Origin: Sclerurus mexicanus
Lineage: Eukaryota; Chordata; Aves; Passeriformes; Furnariidae
Direction: 5' to 3'
DNA length: 64,000 nt
Assembly: GCA_013396755.1 (NCBI GenBank)
Contig: VWZF01002437.1
Coordinates: forward strand, 2,714,363 to 2,778,362
Shown here: positions 63,490 to 64,000 of the stretch, in pieces
Layout of the letters: each line of letters begins with the position of its first letter
How positions within the stretch are numbered: position 1 is the first letter of the stretch
The notes under the pieces: generated by a model
Told to the model about the DNA's origin: nothing
Databases searched by the model: none
The model's input: only the letters and a program-made list of their open reading frames with translations
Program-made: the position numbers and the translations under genes

Positions 63490-64000
63490 TAGTGTGAGAA
63501 CAGCGCGGCTCTCCACGCAGCACGGCGCTCTCCATCAGCATCCCAGAGCTGACAGCAGAGAGCACAGCCCTGCTGCTGCTCTGCCCGCGGTGCCTGCCCC
63601 TCGCTCTGCCTCGGGGGCCGCTTTTACCCATTCTCCCCAAAACAGACGGCTTTTTCAACTTTTGGGTTTGTTGGTTTTTTCTTCCCCATGAATGCGCTGA
63701 AGATAGACAGTGGCACAGGATCAAGAGGGAAAAAAAAAAAAGGCCACAGAAGAAGGCGTGGACATCGGAACTTGTGTATTTTAGACAGACTGTGAATGTT
63801 TACCAGTTTTCCGAAATAGCGTCCTTTGGGTGAGAAAGTAGCCTTTCCCTTTAGCCTTCCTCCTTGGCCTGGAGAAACAGCAGGTCCCTTCGCCCATCAC
63901 GACCCCGGGCCCATCGGCATCACCGGGTTAAAAGTGCCCCTCGCCGCCCCTCGCGGCCGGGGTGCGCAGCGGAGGAATGGATTGGATTGGATTGGACTGG
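63490..64000. promoter_or_regulatory. CpG-rich region at right edge; probable start of a CpG island
   Basis: About 10 CpGs lie in the 125 bases near 63500-63625 and about 12 in the 85 bases near 63890-63975, separated by a less CpG-rich stretch. This contrasts with very low CpG content over the preceding 38 kb. Such islands usually mark promoters in birds, and this one seems to continue beyond the window. No first exon or start codon in context can be assigned, and the direction is unknown. Confidence 0.55.
63976..64000 (+). repeat. (GGATT)n microsatellite at window edge
   Basis: Five consecutive ATTGG/GGATT units, the last changed to GACTGG, running to the last base. It probably continues outside the window. 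Confidence 0.85.

Noticed and set aside
1..64000. Endogenous hepadnavirus or other non-retroviral viral insert, mitochondrial insert, CRISPR array
   Set aside because: No open frame shows viral polymerase motifs, no mitochondrial-like stretch was noticed, and the DNA is vertebrate, with no regularly spaced short repeats. A tblastn search would be needed to exclude small fragments.

Overview
This is vertebrate nuclear DNA, and the repeats point to a bird, most likely a passerine. Evidence: six remnants of CR1 (the dominant avian LINE), two LTRs of types I recognise from memory as common in bird genomes, and one SINE with a tRNA-Ile-derived head joined to a CR1 tail. That SINE architecture is the one described for the passerine element TguSINE1. 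No database search was possible, so family names rest on recalled consensus sequences.

I find no protein-coding exon that I can defend. Open frames in both strands are short, look random, or lie inside repeats or across the run of Ns. The window reads as non-coding DNA (intron, intergenic, or both) between two CpG-rich, promoter-like regions: one around 24.2-25.5 kb, interrupted by a 370-base assembly gap, and one starting near 63.5 kb and running off the right end.

Layout: 1-20.5 kb is AT-rich single-copy DNA with no transposon I can recognise. The SINE lies at 20.53-20.71 kb. From 20.7 to 24.2 kb there is little beyond a T/G-rich simple tract. The CpG island with its gap and a G-rich microsatellite spans 24.2-25.5 kb. 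At 27.05-28.43 kb there is a degenerate tandem array of about 150-180 bp units carrying telomere-like CCCTAA motifs, butted directly against a ~1.1 kb retroviral LTR (28.43-29.54 kb).

CR1 copies follow at 32.55-33.67 (minus), 38.20-38.34 (plus), 44.01-44.51 (plus), 49.57-50.02 (plus), 55.99-56.96 (minus) and 61.08-61.19 kb (plus). An ancient MIR-like SINE relic sits at 45.29-45.42 kb, and a second LTR on the minus strand at 62.15-62.69 kb. The remainder is AT-rich DNA with scattered microsatellites and small perfect hairpins.

Nothing here works together as a gene system. The items most worth a second look are the satellite/LTR junction at 28.43 kb, the duplicated tail of the SINE, the gapped CpG island with minus-strand splice-donor candidates, and the transposon-poor first 20 kb.
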